Assembly: GCA_031291175.1 (NCBI GenBank) | Contig: JARLJO010000060.1 | Coordinates: forward strand, 186,001 to 250,000 | DNA: 64,000 nucleotides | Reading direction: 5' to 3' | DNA from: Gammaproteobacteria bacterium | GTDB taxonomy: Bacteria; Pseudomonadota; Gammaproteobacteria; DSM-16500 | In this document: in pieces, positions 63,517 through 64,000 of the stretch | Position numbering within the stretch: position 1 is the first letter of the stretch | Layout of the letters: each line of letters starts with the position of its first letter | Notes under the pieces: generated by a model | Database searches by the model: none | The model's input: only the letters and a program-made list of their open reading frames with translations | What the model was told of the DNA's origin: nothing | Program-made: the position numbers and the translations under genes

Positions 63517-63574
63517 GTAGGTTTACTTTTTTCGTGCTCGCCTAAGGGCGTAGCAGCGTAAAAAGCAAACCTAC
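63517..63574. repeat. large imperfect palindrome, REP-like
   Basis: GTAGGTTT at 63517-63524 pairs with AAACCTAC at 63567-63574, and the inner parts GCTCGCC/GGGCGTAGC continue the stem. The element lies between two leftward genes. It may serve as a terminator of the 2H phosphoesterase gene or be a REP-type repeat. Confidence 0.55.
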
Positions 63575-63602
63575 CTTGCCACCCCGTTTTTTTAAATTTA
63601 AT

Positions 63603-64000
63603 TTAAAGATCTGAAATGATTTCAATTAGCTGACCAATGCTATCTGCCCTACCTAACGTTAGGACGAAGGTATCTTGAATGGGTGTCAATGGACTGAGTA
63701 ATTGGTTAGCTTGCTCTTTATAATTCATCACTTGCGTATTGATTAACGTCATATGCGGATCGTATTGATCAGAGTATTTTTTAACAGGATGTTTAATATG
63801 CTTTAAAACAGCTTCATGTAACAGCGTTAATTCAGCAATTTTATCGGGTAGCAGTGATACCCAATTCGAATGATTGATGTGAAGACAACTTAATTTTTCA
63901 AATTGAAGCACAAGAGAATCATTAATGATTGACTCTCGCACAGCTTTCCATTGGTTCTTCAGATCAGTTGATGTGGCTGTGAATTGACAGAGAGTCACGT
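63603..64000 (-). CDS. 2'-5' RNA ligase-like 2H phosphoesterase, C-terminal part (runs off the right edge)
   Basis: The last part of a 2H phosphoesterase-like protein. It ends in a second H-x-T motif, HMTLIN, and at the window edge the last bases give xAC GTG ACT CTC, which with one more C upstream would be the first motif HVTL. The two HxT motifs are about 106 residues apart, normal for the family. The GTG at 63998 is probably an internal codon, not the start, so the gene begins outside the window. Family members ligate or cleave 2',5'-linked or cyclic phosphates of RNA or nucleotides. Confidence 0.75.
   Translation of the reverse strand, partial: VTLCQFTATSTDLKNQWKAVRESIINDSLVLQFEKLSCLHINHSNWVSLLPDKIAELTLLHEAVLKHIKHPVKKYSDQYDPHMTLINTQVMNYKEQANQLLSPLTPIQDTFVLTLGRADSIGQLIEIISDL

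Overview
The window looks like chromosome of a low-GC gammaproteobacterium. The most likely placement is the order Legionellales (Legionella, Coxiella, Berkiella or Aquicella type), which live inside protists or animal cells. That placement is an inference. It rests on the core block hrcA, nadK, recN, fur, bamE, rnfH, ratA, smpB and tmRNA, on a eukaryote-like mitochondrial-carrier protein, on an XYP-type cyclodipeptide synthase of the kind described from Rickettsiella and Legionella relatives, and on the style of the sensor kinases and DNA-binding regulators.

Region 1 (1-7561) is a conserved housekeeping block: the start of hrcA on the minus strand, nadK, recN, fur, bamE, the rnfH-ratA pair, smpB, a nucleoside phosphorylase, the mitochondrial-carrier-like protein and the tmRNA gene ssrA, which encodes an unusually long 23-residue proteolysis tag. 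Region 2 (7562 to about 23956) is a genomic island inserted at the 3' end of ssrA. It carries a tyrosine integrase, an AlpA-RepA-like module reminiscent of phage satellites or integrated plasmids, two PD-(D/E)XK nucleases, and a complete type I restriction-modification system (hsdM, hsdS, hsdR) interleaved with rhuM and an OLD-like ATPase. A degenerate copy of the tmRNA 3' end, split in two pieces, lies at the far end.

Region 3 (24225-33477) holds the two most notable loci. One is a 1245-residue protein joining a ThyX-like domain, an adenylate-kinase-like domain, a Ham1-type nucleotide pyrophosphatase domain and a large unassigned C-terminal part: a nucleotide-pool toolkit in one chain. The other is a three-gene operon of a 2-oxoglutarate/Fe(II)-oxygenase-like protein, a cyclodipeptide synthase and an MFS exporter, which has the shape of a small diketopiperazine biosynthesis cluster.

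Region 4 (33686-53012) is rich in sensing genes and in decay. There are two loci pairing a periplasmic solute-binding protein with a sensor kinase. In one the kinase is cut by an amber codon. In the other the kinase is frameshifted and the binding protein is out of frame at a run of nine C residues. A periplasmic carbonic anhydrase, a GMC oxidoreductase, a nucleosidase-cupin fusion, an S9 peptidase pseudogene and several gene stubs share the region. The number of broken genes fits a host-restricted genome undergoing reduction, although some homopolymer breaks could be assembly errors or phase-variable switches.

Region 5 (53123-64000) carries a small MarR-EVE-SRPBCC operon, a serine/proline-rich orphan protein, a cyclic-di-GMP signalling pair (REC-PAS-GGDEF-EAL plus MHYT histidine kinase), a probable isochorismatase-amidohydrolase-Sco operon, and the start of a 2H phosphoesterase that runs off the window. 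I recognised no tRNA or rRNA genes, CRISPR arrays or transposase genes.
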